The notes under the pieces: model-generated
The model's database searches: none
Told to the model about the DNA's origin: nothing
Seen by the model: only the letters and a program-made list of their open reading frames with translations
Shown here: positions 1 through 7,010 of the stretch, piece by piece
Position numbering within the stretch: position 1 is the first letter of the stretch
How the letters are laid out: each line of letters begins with the position of its first letter
Made by a program: the position numbers and the translations under genes
NCBI GenBank assembly: GCA_905212635.1
Contig: CAJMFH010000041.1
Span: 1-17,163, forward strand
Length of the DNA: 17,163 nt
DNA from: an uncultured Lachnoclostridium sp.
Lineage (GTDB): Bacteria; Bacillota; Clostridia; Lachnospirales; Lachnospiraceae
Direction: 5' to 3'

Positions 1-133
1 CTTCTTCCACTTCCTCAGAAACAATTTCTTCCACAGGCTCTTCAACGAGTTCCTCAGAAACGCTTTCTTCCGCAGGTTCTTCTTCCACTTCCTCAGAAAC
101 AATTTCTTCCACAGGCTCTTCAACGAGTTCCTC
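1..133 (-). repeat. 78-bp in-frame tandem repeat encoding an acidic tail
   Basis: Positions 79-133 are identical to positions 1-55, a 78-bp period (26 codons). More copies may lie beyond the left edge. Within each unit the motif TTCCTCAGAAA recurs, so the array is itself built from shorter units. On the coding (minus) strand it encodes alternating Glu/Val/Pro/Ser blocks such as EELVEEPVEEIVSEE. The period is a multiple of three, so copy-number change would keep the frame. Confidence 0.85.
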
Positions 134-928
134 TTCCACTGGTTCCTCAATCATTTCTTCCGGCTCGGACTCCTCAGCCACTTCGCCTGCCATGTCATAT
201 TCCCCAAGCACTGCCGGTTGGATTTCCGGTTCCTGCTGGGGTTCTTCCCCCGCTGCAATGTCCATAACCTGCGCCGGAGCATAGGCTACTTTTACCTCTT
301 CCTCGTCCTCCGGCTCTTCCGGTTCCGGAATTTCTCCCCAGTTCGGCTTCTGCCAGAGCGGATTCAGACAGCGTTCGCGCAGTTCTCGCGCTTTATCCAC
401 AATCTTGCCACTGCCAAACCACAGCATCAGATCCTCGCATTCAGCGATGCAGTCTTCCCGTCTTCCCTGCACTTCATACAATCTGGCAAGCTGGTATCCC
501 CATTCTTCCGTATATTCGTTCTTTTTCAATTCTTTCAGAATCTCGATCAGATTCTCATAAGAAGCACCTTCTGCCTTTGCCAGACGGTATTTCAATTCAT
601 AGGTATCCAGTGTCATTCCCGACACAATCTCATAAGCCTGATACAATTCTTTTGCTTCTTCCAGATCCCCCATGCGGATCGTGAGCATAAGAAGACGATA
701 CAGGGCAGGGCGCGAAGATGTTCTGTGATATACTGTGTAGTATAATTCTTTTGCAATATCCATTTTTTCTGCTTTCAAAAACAGGTTGGCAAAAAGATAG
801 AGATCCGTGATCGTAGGAACTTCTTCGAAACGAAGTTCTTCGATTTCCTCCATTGCCTCCAAATATTGCTTTTCTTCAATTAATTCGCGTATCTGTGCAC
901 ATCGTACGCTGCTATCGTATCTGCCCAT
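1..928 (-). CDS. TPR-like protein with Glu-rich repetitive C-terminal tail (partial, 3' end off window)
   Basis: This reading frame is open from an ATG at 926-928 to the left edge, giving at least 309 residues. The first ~190 residues are helical repeat pairs of the tetratricopeptide type, for example LYLFANLFLKAEKMDIAKEL and LYRLLMLTIRMGDLEEAKEL, which suggests a protein-protein scaffold. After about residue 195 it becomes Pro/Glu-rich, with units such as EEPVEEELVEEPVEEIVSEE, and in the last ~45 visible residues it is an exact DNA tandem repeat. No signal peptide or membrane segment is visible in the part present. It starts 5 nt after the stop of the cyclic-nucleotide-domain gene, and its ribosome site (AAAGGA, about 937-942) lies in the end of that gene, so the two are almost certainly co-translated. 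The product function is not recognised. The stop codon and any C-terminal domain lie outside the window. Confidence 0.85.
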   Translation of the reverse strand, partial: MGRYDSSVRCAQIRELIEEKQYLEAMEEIEELRFEEVPTITDLYLFANLFLKAEKMDIAKELYYTVYHRTSSRPALYRLLMLTIRMGDLEEAKELYQAYEIVSGMTLDTYELKYRLAKAEGASYENLIEILKELKKNEYTEEWGYQLARLYEVQGRREDCIAECEDLMLWFGSGKIVDKARELRERCLNPLWQKPNWGEIPEPEEPEDEEEVKVAYAPAQVMDIAAGEEPQQEPEIQPAVLGEYDMAGEVAEESEPEEMIEEPVEEELVEEPVEEIVSEEVEEEPAEESVSEELVEEPVEEIVSEEVEE

Positions 929-933
929 TTATT

Positions 934-3255
934 TCATCCTTTTAAATATTCTACCGTTGCTGTAATTTCCTGTGGTACCTCCAGCCCTGCTTTTGCCCAT
1001 TTGTGCATCATCATATCCAGACTCTTTCTCGCAGCGCGGTTGTCACGAATGTATTTCTTTGCAGCCTCACTGTAAGCGGTCTGTCCTTCCAATGCTTTCA
1101 TCGTTTCTGCGGAAAAAGGACAATAAGTAAATAATATCGTCCTTGCCACCCGGCTCAGTTTCATTGCCCCGCGTGCCTCACGCAGAATCCAGTCTGCATA
1201 ATCCTTCAAAAATACTTCTTTATGTTTATTGTTGCACTGAACAAGCTGCGCGCGGATCTTATTTTTTCTCTCCTGTGAGAGTTCGCTGTTTTTCTTATAA
1301 AACTGCAAATAATCCGTATATTCGCTTGTAAGAGACGGATAACGGAAATCGTTCCAATGGCTTCCTGTCTCGGTACGGCATTTTTCCCATCGGAAATTGC
1401 CCAAAAGATGAACCATCTCCAGACTCAATTCCTTTTCCAGCCAGATCGGAACAAACAAGCGGCCTTTGGATGTACGACGCTTGCCGGTGATATCCTGCCA
1501 CATGATCGTATTCCGCCCATATATCGGAAATAATATAATATCCGGTGTCACGCGCTCAATGATCGTTGCTTTATTGATATCTACATTTTCATAACTTGCC
1601 AGACGCTCTCGGTAAAAGATGGAATAATCGATTTTTTCAATCTGGCGGATCGTATCATTTAACCGTTTTTCCGTCATATAGGAATTTTTTATATTGCTGA
1701 AAATTCCATCGGAACAGAGGATTGGCACAAACATCGTAATATTTCCATTGATGATTCGGGAAGCATAGCGGAACATATTCTGACACTCAAAATGCATTCG
1801 CTGCTCTTTGTCTGCGACTGCCTCGTCCATCTCTTTCTGTGTGATCTTCTGCTCTTTCACCTGACGCCGCAGATAGGTGGTAAAATCCTCGTCAAACTCA
1901 TTTTTCGAAGTCTCTTTCACGCCGTCATAAACCGCCTGAAGCCATTTTGACATCGTATAAACACGGCATCCGTCCTCCTCCGGATCCATTTCCGGGCGCA
2001 GACGCAGCATGGTATCCAGTTCCTCGTCCGTGAGCAGTTTCTCACTGACAAACCCATAATCCAAAAACAGGCGCACTGCCAATGGAATGTCCTCATCGTC
2101 CATACTTTTCTTTACTACAGCTTCATATATTTCATAATATAATTTACTTATATTTTTACGCACTTCCGTCGCTTCCGGCGTCCTTGCAAATTTATCGGGA
2201 AGTACCGTAAAGGCTTCTACCGCCTCCGTAAATTCACTTTTCACCCGCATATGAACCGGCGCATATTCGACAATCTGCCCCAGTGATTCATACAGATATT
2301 CAATTCCCGGCTCATCCAGTTTTTCGATCTCTTCCTGCGTCTGTCCCTCTCCGGACAAGAGTGCAAAATACAGCCGCTCCATTTTATCCCTGTCAAGCTG
2401 TACGGAAATTCCCGCTTTTTCGGTAAGAAATGTTTCCGTCTCATTGATCTTTTCCACAATCTGATCAACCGACTGATCAATACGCGGATCGCGGACACCT
2501 TTTTCCAAAAGTGCCAGTGCCAGTTTCCCAACTGTCTGGAAAAGGGCATCTTCTTCTAAGATCAGGCACCGGAATAACCGGTGTAATACTTCGCCCTGTT
2601 CACGGCAGTACGACAAAAATTCATTTACCACATCACACTGCTCGCGGTAATGGTACATCGCTACATACTGGCTGCCACAAAAGAATTTTTTCTGCGCCTC
2701 AATCGGCATCTTTGCACACTCCAGATAGTATCTTCCAAGATCTTCCGGCTCCTGCAATGACTGCTGCATACAGTTTTCAACCTTTTGCAGTGCATTTTCC
2801 ACAGACACTTCAAAGCCGCACATCGTGGCAACCTGACTGCACAATTCATATTTTTCTTTGATAAAGCCGCAAAGGCTTTCATTTTCTTCTCTTAAATGCT
2901 GTAACTGTTTTTTTATTTCTGCCAGAAAATAGTTTAAAGAGGTAACAAGAAGTCCCCGATAATCCGGCTTTTCCGCCAATATATGTTCGATGCCCGCCAT
3001 CCCCTCAATAGGAATGACAAAAACGGCACAATCGTCTTTTGCATTATATGTAAAGGAATGTATTTCTTTTCCAATATCACACGCTCCCAGGAAATTTCCT
3101 GTTCCCAACACCATACTGATACCATCTGCTACCAGCTCCACTCTTCCTTTGACCAGAAGAGCAATCGACTCCACTTTCGTATCCTTCTCATACAAAACAG
3201 CACCATTTTCAATCGAATTCATTGCGTTTTCTGTCAATTGTACTTTCTCTTTCAT
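934..3255 (-). CDS. Cyclic-nucleotide-binding-domain protein with large C-terminal domain of unknown function
   Basis: The product has 773 residues if translation starts at the ATG at 3253-3255, which has GGAGG about 7 nt upstream; a longer frame to 3309 has no such site. Residues ~1-125 look like a CNB (Crp-type) beta-roll: a LLVKGRVELVADG strand pair, the GTGNFLGACDIG turn, and a final strand CAVFVIPIEG. The phosphate-binding cassette is degenerate: the usual Gly-Glu and Arg-x-Ala positions are not seen, so nucleotide binding may be lost. A short coiled coil (KKQLQHLREENESL) follows. The remaining ~640 residues are mostly helical and contain no helix-turn-helix, kinase or other domain I recognise. 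The segment around VTPDIILFPIYGRNTIMWQD to WLEKELSLEMVHLLGNFRWE is rich in Trp, Arg and Glu and looks like an ordered globular core. It is the first gene of a two-gene unit with the TPR/Glu-rich gene. No clear promoter lies between it and the SRP RNA gene. Confidence 0.88.
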   Translation of the reverse strand: MKEKVQLTENAMNSIENGAVLYEKDTKVESIALLVKGRVELVADGISMVLGTGNFLGACDIGKEIHSFTYNAKDDCAVFVIPIEGMAGIEHILAEKPDYRGLLVTSLNYFLAEIKKQLQHLREENESLCGFIKEKYELCSQVATMCGFEVSVENALQKVENCMQQSLQEPEDLGRYYLECAKMPIEAQKKFFCGSQYVAMYHYREQCDVVNEFLSYCREQGEVLHRLFRCLILEEDALFQTVGKLALALLEKGVRDPRIDQSVDQIVEKINETETFLTEKAGISVQLDRDKMERLYFALLSGEGQTQEEIEKLDEPGIEYLYESLGQIVEYAPVHMRVKSEFTEAVEAFTVLPDKFARTPEATEVRKNISKLYYEIYEAVVKKSMDDEDIPLAVRLFLDYGFVSEKLLTDEELDTMLRLRPEMDPEEDGCRVYTMSKWLQAVYDGVKETSKNEFDEDFTTYLRRQVKEQKITQKEMDEAVADKEQRMHFECQNMFRYASRIINGNITMFVPILCSDGIFSNIKNSYMTEKRLNDTIRQIEKIDYSIFYRERLASYENVDINKATIIERVTPDIILFPIYGRNTIMWQDITGKRRTSKGRLFVPIWLEKELSLEMVHLLGNFRWEKCRTETGSHWNDFRYPSLTSEYTDYLQFYKKNSELSQERKNKIRAQLVQCNNKHKEVFLKDYADWILREARGAMKLSRVARTILFTYCPFSAETMKALEGQTAYSEAAKKYIRDNRAARKSLDMMMHKWAKAGLEVPQEITATVEYLKG

Positions 3256-3310
3256 ACGATACCTCCGCATCGGCACTGTCGCCCTTTTTCCCCAGATAAA
3301 ATCCGTCAAA

Positions 3311-3335
3311 TATAAAAAATCCGTGCGCCCCGCTT
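3311..3335 (-). terminator. 3' end of SRP RNA with U-tract
   Basis: On the minus strand the GC-rich 3' arm of the SRP RNA closing helix (GGGGCGCACGG) is followed at once by ATTTTTTATA, a run of six U residues. This fits intrinsic termination using the terminal helix of the RNA. The U-tract is short, so some readthrough into the next gene is possible. Confidence 0.5.
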
Positions 3336-3583
3336 CGAATCAATCTCAATGGACGTTACCTCTACAGTTAACTCAACCCAGGCGCCCTTACGACACACAA
3401 GAAGTTTTGCTTAGTGCTGCTTCATTCCTGACCTGACACGGTTCACAAGTTCCTGTTGCGCAAGACCCAAGTGTCAACGCCACTTACTTTGGGCAGCTCT
3501 CCGTCAAAAGACCCTCGATGGGACAACACCCCTGCTATAGCGGATTGCAGGTACAGGGCACCGCTATCTCCCCGGCTGCACGG
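3321..3583 (-). ncRNA. ffs: Signal recognition particle RNA, large bacterial type (scRNA)
   Basis: This is the RNA scaffold of the signal recognition particle, which with Ffh targets nascent membrane proteins to SecYEG. On the minus strand the helix-8 apex shows the nearly invariant Ffh-binding sequence GTCAGGTCAGGAATGAAGCA (within 3414-3439), with a GGAA tetraloop. The 5' part (GGTGCCCTGTACC, then CAGGGGTG) forms the Alu-type fold of Bacillus/Clostridium SRP RNAs, and TTTGGGCAGCTCTCC-type flanking strands build the long helix 5. The 5' end CCGTGC pairs with the 3' end GCACGG, which sets a span of about 263 nt, near the ~270 nt of B. subtilis scRNA. Exact ends are inferred from this pairing. 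Downstream is a U-run and upstream a near-consensus promoter. Confidence 0.95.
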
Positions 3584-3603
3584 AAATCTTAACAATGTTT
3601 AGC

Positions 3604-3617
3604 GTGAGTCGCCTCAC
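3604..3617 (-). other. Small hairpin in the SRP RNA 5' leader
   Basis: The sequence GTGAG-TCGC-CTCAC has perfect 5-bp arms. It sits between the expected start of transcription (about 3619) and the mature 5' end near 3583, so the primary transcript would carry a ~35-nt leader with this hairpin. A role in processing is inference. Confidence 0.5.
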
Positions 3618-3625
3618 ATGAAATA

Positions 3626-3654
3626 AGTATAATCGTTTTTCCCTCTTATGTCAA
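3626..3654 (-). promoter_or_regulatory. SigA promoter of the SRP RNA gene
   Basis: On the minus strand, TTGACA (3649-3654) and TATACT (3626-3631) are separated by exactly 17 bp. Transcription should start near 3619. It is one of the best promoters in the window, as expected for an abundant stable RNA. It may also feed the genes further left by readthrough. Confidence 0.88.
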
Positions 3655-3660
3655 GATTTT

Positions 3661-3688
3661 CACATCGAAAAAAACGAATCATATATTG
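3661..3688 (+). promoter_or_regulatory. Candidate SigK-type (mother-cell sporulation) promoter of dpaA
   Basis: CACA at 3661-3664 and CATATATTG at 3680-3688 are 15 bp apart. The SigK consensus is roughly mACm, then CATAnnnTA, so only the last base departs from it. The B. subtilis spoVF operon is SigK-dependent. No SigA-like -35/-10 pair is seen in front of dpaA on this strand. The site is short and AT-rich, so it could arise by chance. Confidence 0.38.
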
Positions 3689-3716
3689 ATTTTAAACACA
3701 GTAAGGAATGCTGCCT

Positions 3717-4520
3717 ATGTCTGTTAATATTACCATTCTCCCCTCAGATGCCCGCACCGACTATGCCCGCCACTGTCTGGCGTCATATGGCGCAAAATTT
3801 CTGGATCGTTGGGAGAATTTTCCAGCAGAAGGAGTTGTCCTCACCGGAATTCCATTTACAAAAAACGGAAAATCCCTTTTTACAACTCTCCTTCCATTTT
3901 TTACCATTGAGTCTTTTATTAAAAAACTTACACCAGATCATATTATAATCGGCGGAAATTTTCCGGCGGTGGTAACCGATTATTGTACCAAACATGACAT
4001 TCCCTGTTATGATGTGCTGCAAAGTCCATCCTTTGGACGTTTGAATACCCGTCTGACCGCAGAAGGGCTTCTCGCCCAGGTCATGTCCAAGACACCATTT
4101 TCTATATTAGAATCTAAAATTCTTCTTATTGGATACGGAAGATGTGGCAAGGAAATAGCGCGGATTTTTTCGAATTATAGCAAAAAAATAGTCATCACAG
4201 AGAAAAATCCAAAATCCGTTTCCTCCGCTCTGGCAAATGGTTACAAGTGTTTCACTCCCGATAAAATACGCAGCAACAAATCGCATCTTAACCAGACAAA
4301 TATCATTATAAATACCGCTCCGGATGTCCCGATTGCCGCCTCTTTTTTCACGTATATTCCTTCAGATTGTTACGTATTTCAAGTGGCGTCCGGCCCTTTG
4401 CTTTTGCCGGAAACATTTCACGGCATCCTGATCAACTGTCCGGGAATCCCCGGAAAATATGCCCCTAAGACAGCTGGCAGCAAACTTGCCGCAGAAATCT
4501 GTAAATATTGTGATCTTTAA
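3717..4520 (+). CDS. dpaA: Dipicolinate synthase subunit A
   Basis: With DpaB this makes dipicolinic acid from the lysine-pathway intermediate dihydrodipicolinate in the mother cell, for loading into the spore core as the calcium chelate. The product has 267 residues, somewhat shorter than B. subtilis SpoVFA (297). The Rossmann nucleotide-binding motif is clear at about residues 135-165 (LLIGYGRCGKEIARIF). The family signatures INTAPDVPI, NCPGIPG and APKTAG follow near the C-terminus, and NTRLTAEGLLAQVM precedes the fold, matching SpoVFA in order. The ATG at 3717 is preferred over the one at 3708 because AAGGA (3703-3707) is then 9 nt upstream. The stop at 4518-4520 abuts the GGAGG of dpaB, giving tight coupling. 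Likely alternative: only another DpaA-type oxidoreductase, which the downstream dpaB makes improbable. Confidence 0.93.
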   Translation: MSVNITILPSDARTDYARHCLASYGAKFLDRWENFPAEGVVLTGIPFTKNGKSLFTTLLPFFTIESFIKKLTPDHIIIGGNFPAVVTDYCTKHDIPCYDVLQSPSFGRLNTRLTAEGLLAQVMSKTPFSILESKILLIGYGRCGKEIARIFSNYSKKIVITEKNPKSVSSALANGYKCFTPDKIRSNKSHLNQTNIIINTAPDVPIAASFFTYIPSDCYVFQVASGPLLLPETFHGILINCPGIPGKYAPKTAGSKLAAEICKYCDL

Positions 4521-4531
4521 GGAGGTAACTT

Positions 4532-5131
4532 ATGTCCATGGATTTATCACAAAAAAATATCGGCATCGCGATCACCGGTTCCTACTGCACCTACAAAAAG
4601 GTATTTGCAGAACTGGAAAAACTGGCATCTACCGGTGCCAATCTGTATCCTATTTTTTCGGATCACGCCTCTTCGACGGACAGCCGTTTTGGAAAATGCG
4701 CTGACTTTCTTGAAAAGGCAGAAAAAATTACCGGAAAGAAACCGATCACGACGATTCCGGATGCCGAACCGATCGGTCCGGGTGCTCTTTTTGACATCCT
4801 TGTCATCGCGCCATGCACGGGAAATACATTGTCAAAACTTGCGAACGGCATCTCTGACACCCCTGTCCTGATGGCTGCAAAAGCACATCTTCGCAACAAC
4901 CGGCCTCTCGTCGTCGCACTTTCCACCAATGACGCTCTGGGAATGAACCTGAAAAATATCGGCATCCTGCTCAACACAAAGAATATTTATTTCATTCCTT
5001 TCGGTCAGGATAATTACAAATCAAAACCAAATTCTATGATCGCACACATTGATCTTTTGACGGATACAATCGAGGCAGCTTTGGATGCCCGACAGTTACA
5101 GCCTGTGATCCAGGGACCGGATCCAAAATAA
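4532..5131 (+). CDS. dpaB: Dipicolinate synthase subunit B (flavoprotein family)
   Basis: This is the second subunit of dipicolinate synthase, a flavoprotein-fold (UbiX/Dfp-like) protein. Its 199 residues match the ~200 of B. subtilis SpoVFB. The N-terminal GIAITGSYCTYKKVF, the middle SRFGKCADFLEKAEKITG and AEPIGPG, the core LVIAPCTGNTLSKLANGISD with PVLMAAKAHLRNNRP, and NTKNIYFIPFGQD followed by KPNSMIAHIDLL follow the SpoVFB pattern along the whole length. The ATG at 4532 has GGAGG (4521-4525) 6 nt upstream, right after the dpaA stop. The next gene begins 13 nt after the stop with AGGAGG in between. It is intact and unremarkable. A spore-forming lifestyle is strongly implied, since dpaAB has no known use outside spores. 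Confidence 0.96.
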   Translation: MSMDLSQKNIGIAITGSYCTYKKVFAELEKLASTGANLYPIFSDHASSTDSRFGKCADFLEKAEKITGKKPITTIPDAEPIGPGALFDILVIAPCTGNTLSKLANGISDTPVLMAAKAHLRNNRPLVVALSTNDALGMNLKNIGILLNTKNIYFIPFGQDNYKSKPNSMIAHIDLLTDTIEAALDARQLQPVIQGPDPK

Positions 5132-5144
5132 AGGAGGCTTTTTC

Positions 5145-7010
5145 ATGTGTGGTATCGCAGGATTTTATCAATCCGATCAAAATTATCTCAGCAGCAGATA
5201 TCAGGGGACTTCTCCCGAAAATCCCTGGAGAAAACGCCTGATTGCCATGAGACGCTCTCTGCGGAGCCGGGGCCCAAACGATGAAAATACACTTCTTTTC
5301 CACCACGCCGGTCTCGCACACACACGCCTTGCCATCCGCGATATCCTCGGTGGCAGGCAGCCAATGTCCGCGCAGTATAAAGGCGCCAGTGCTTCCATTG
5401 TATACAACGGCGAAATTTATAACACGTGCGAACTTCGCGAAGAATTGGAACCTTTTGGCATGAGCTGGTCAACCACAAGTGACACGGAAGTGATCCTGAA
5501 TGGTTTTCTGGCAATGGGAACATCTTTTTTCGAAAAATTAAATGGTATTTTTGCCTTTGCCATCTATGTACATCAGACAAAAGAACTCTATCTTGTCCGT
5601 GACTCTCTGGGAGTAAAACCACTTTTTTACAGTTTTGACCACTCCGCCGTCGTCTTTGGTTCGGAGCCCAAAGCCCTTTTTGCTTATGGCATTCAACCGG
5701 CGGCAGACCGTGCCTGCTGGAATGAAATCTTTGCTCTCGGTCCGGCTAGAACGCTCGGAAATGGTGGATTTGCCGAAATGCACGAACTTCTCCCCGGAGA
5801 ATACATTCATATTTCCGCCTCCGGCTGCCGGCATCACTTTTTCCGAAAATTGGAAGCCGCACCACATAATGATTCGTATGCGGATACAATCCGCCACGTG
5901 CGGTTTCTTCTCTGTGACAGCATTCACAGACAAATGGTCTCGGATATTCCGATCTGTAGTTTTTTATCCGGCGGACTGGACAGTTCACTCGTTACTGCGA
6001 TCTGCCAGATGTATCTGAAGAAAGAAGATGCCATATTAGATACTTTTTCCTTTGACTTCAAAGGCAATGATGTGAATTTTCAGGCAAATTCGTTTCAATC
6101 CAGTCAGGACCGCCCATTTGCAGAGCTGGCTGCCAAACATCTGGGAACGCATCACACCCTTCTCGAATGTGACAACGAAACGCAGGCAGACTACCTTTTC
6201 AAAGCTGTCGATGCGCGTGATTTCCCGTGTATGGGAGATGTGGAATCCTCGATGCTCTACTTTTGCGAACAGGTTTCCCGGACACACCGCGTCGCTTTGA
6301 CCGGCGAATGTGCAGATGAGATTTTTGGCGGTTACCCATGGTTTCATAAAGAATCGCTTTGGCAAAAAAATATGTTCCCGTGGTCATATGATTTTAACGC
6401 AAGAAGGGTTCTGCTTTACGATGAGTTCTCTGCTTCCCTGAAAATGGAAGATTATGCCAATGAAGCCTATGAGACCACGCTTTCCTGCACCCCGCGTCTC
6501 GCGGAAGATTCCGAAAAAGAGGCGAGACGGCGCGAAATCTCATGGCTCAACATCCGGTGGTTCATGATGACTCTCCTGAACCGAATGGATCGAACGAGTA
6601 TGTACTCCGGTCTGGAAGCCCGTGTACCATTTGCTGACCACCGCATTTTACAGTATGTCTATAACATCCCGTGGGACATGAAATGCCACAACGGTCAGAC
6701 AAAGAGCCTTTTGATCGACGCAGGAAAAGGACTTCTGCCCGCCGCTGTATTAAACCGCAAAAAGAGCCCTTATCCCAAGACTTATGATCCCGCCTATGAA
6801 ACACTGCTTGCAGAGCGTCTTTACGAAATGGTTCATGCGGTAAATTCACCTCTGACCGGTATCGTAGACCCGAAAAAACTGGATCATTTTCTAAATACCC
6901 CCAGCGATTACGGAAAGCCGTGGTACGGTCAGCTTATGGCCGGTCCACAGATGCTTGCGTATCTCCTTCAGGTGGGATATTGGATCCAGACATACTCGAT
7001 TTCTCTTTAA
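5145..7010 (+). CDS. asnB: Asparagine synthetase (glutamine-hydrolysing)
   Basis: The enzyme converts aspartate, glutamine and ATP to asparagine. Its 621 residues contain an N-terminal glutaminase of the Ntn type: Cys2 directly after the initiator (MCGIAGFY), then RSRGPNDE, HTRLAI, YNGEIYN, SDTEV and RDSLGVKPLFY. The C-terminal synthetase has the PP-loop SGGLDSS at residues 275-281, GECADEIFGGYPWF, RMDRTSMYSGLEARVPFADH and KKSPYPKT, of the subfamily common in Clostridia. The usual RGPD is RGPN here; whether that matters is unclear. The start is supported by AGGAGG at 5132-5137. It is third in the dpaA-dpaB-asnB operon, 13 nt after dpaB. B. subtilis has a sporulation-associated asparagine synthetase (AsnO); a similar role is inference from position. 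Its last 77 bp overlap the convergent minus-strand gene, and no T-run terminator was seen after the stop. Confidence 0.94.
   Translation: MCGIAGFYQSDQNYLSSRYQGTSPENPWRKRLIAMRRSLRSRGPNDENTLLFHHAGLAHTRLAIRDILGGRQPMSAQYKGASASIVYNGEIYNTCELREELEPFGMSWSTTSDTEVILNGFLAMGTSFFEKLNGIFAFAIYVHQTKELYLVRDSLGVKPLFYSFDHSAVVFGSEPKALFAYGIQPAADRACWNEIFALGPARTLGNGGFAEMHELLPGEYIHISASGCRHHFFRKLEAAPHNDSYADTIRHVRFLLCDSIHRQMVSDIPICSFLSGGLDSSLVTAICQMYLKKEDAILDTFSFDFKGNDVNFQANSFQSSQDRPFAELAAKHLGTHHTLLECDNETQADYLFKAVDARDFPCMGDVESSMLYFCEQVSRTHRVALTGECADEIFGGYPWFHKESLWQKNMFPWSYDFNARRVLLYDEFSASLKMEDYANEAYETTLSCTPRLAEDSEKEARRREISWLNIRWFMMTLLNRMDRTSMYSGLEARVPFADHRILQYVYNIPWDMKCHNGQTKSLLIDAGKGLLPAAVLNRKKSPYPKTYDPAYETLLAERLYEMVHAVNSPLTGIVDPKKLDHFLNTPSDYGKPWYGQLMAGPQMLAYLLQVGYWIQTYSISL

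Noticed and set aside
1..133. CRISPR array
   Set aside because: Repeats are directly adjacent, in frame and coding, with no unique spacers.
218..745. Plus-strand frame of 175 codons
   Set aside because: It is antisense to the TPR-like/Glu-rich gene, has no ribosome site, and its Phe/Arg-rich composition is typical of a shadow frame.
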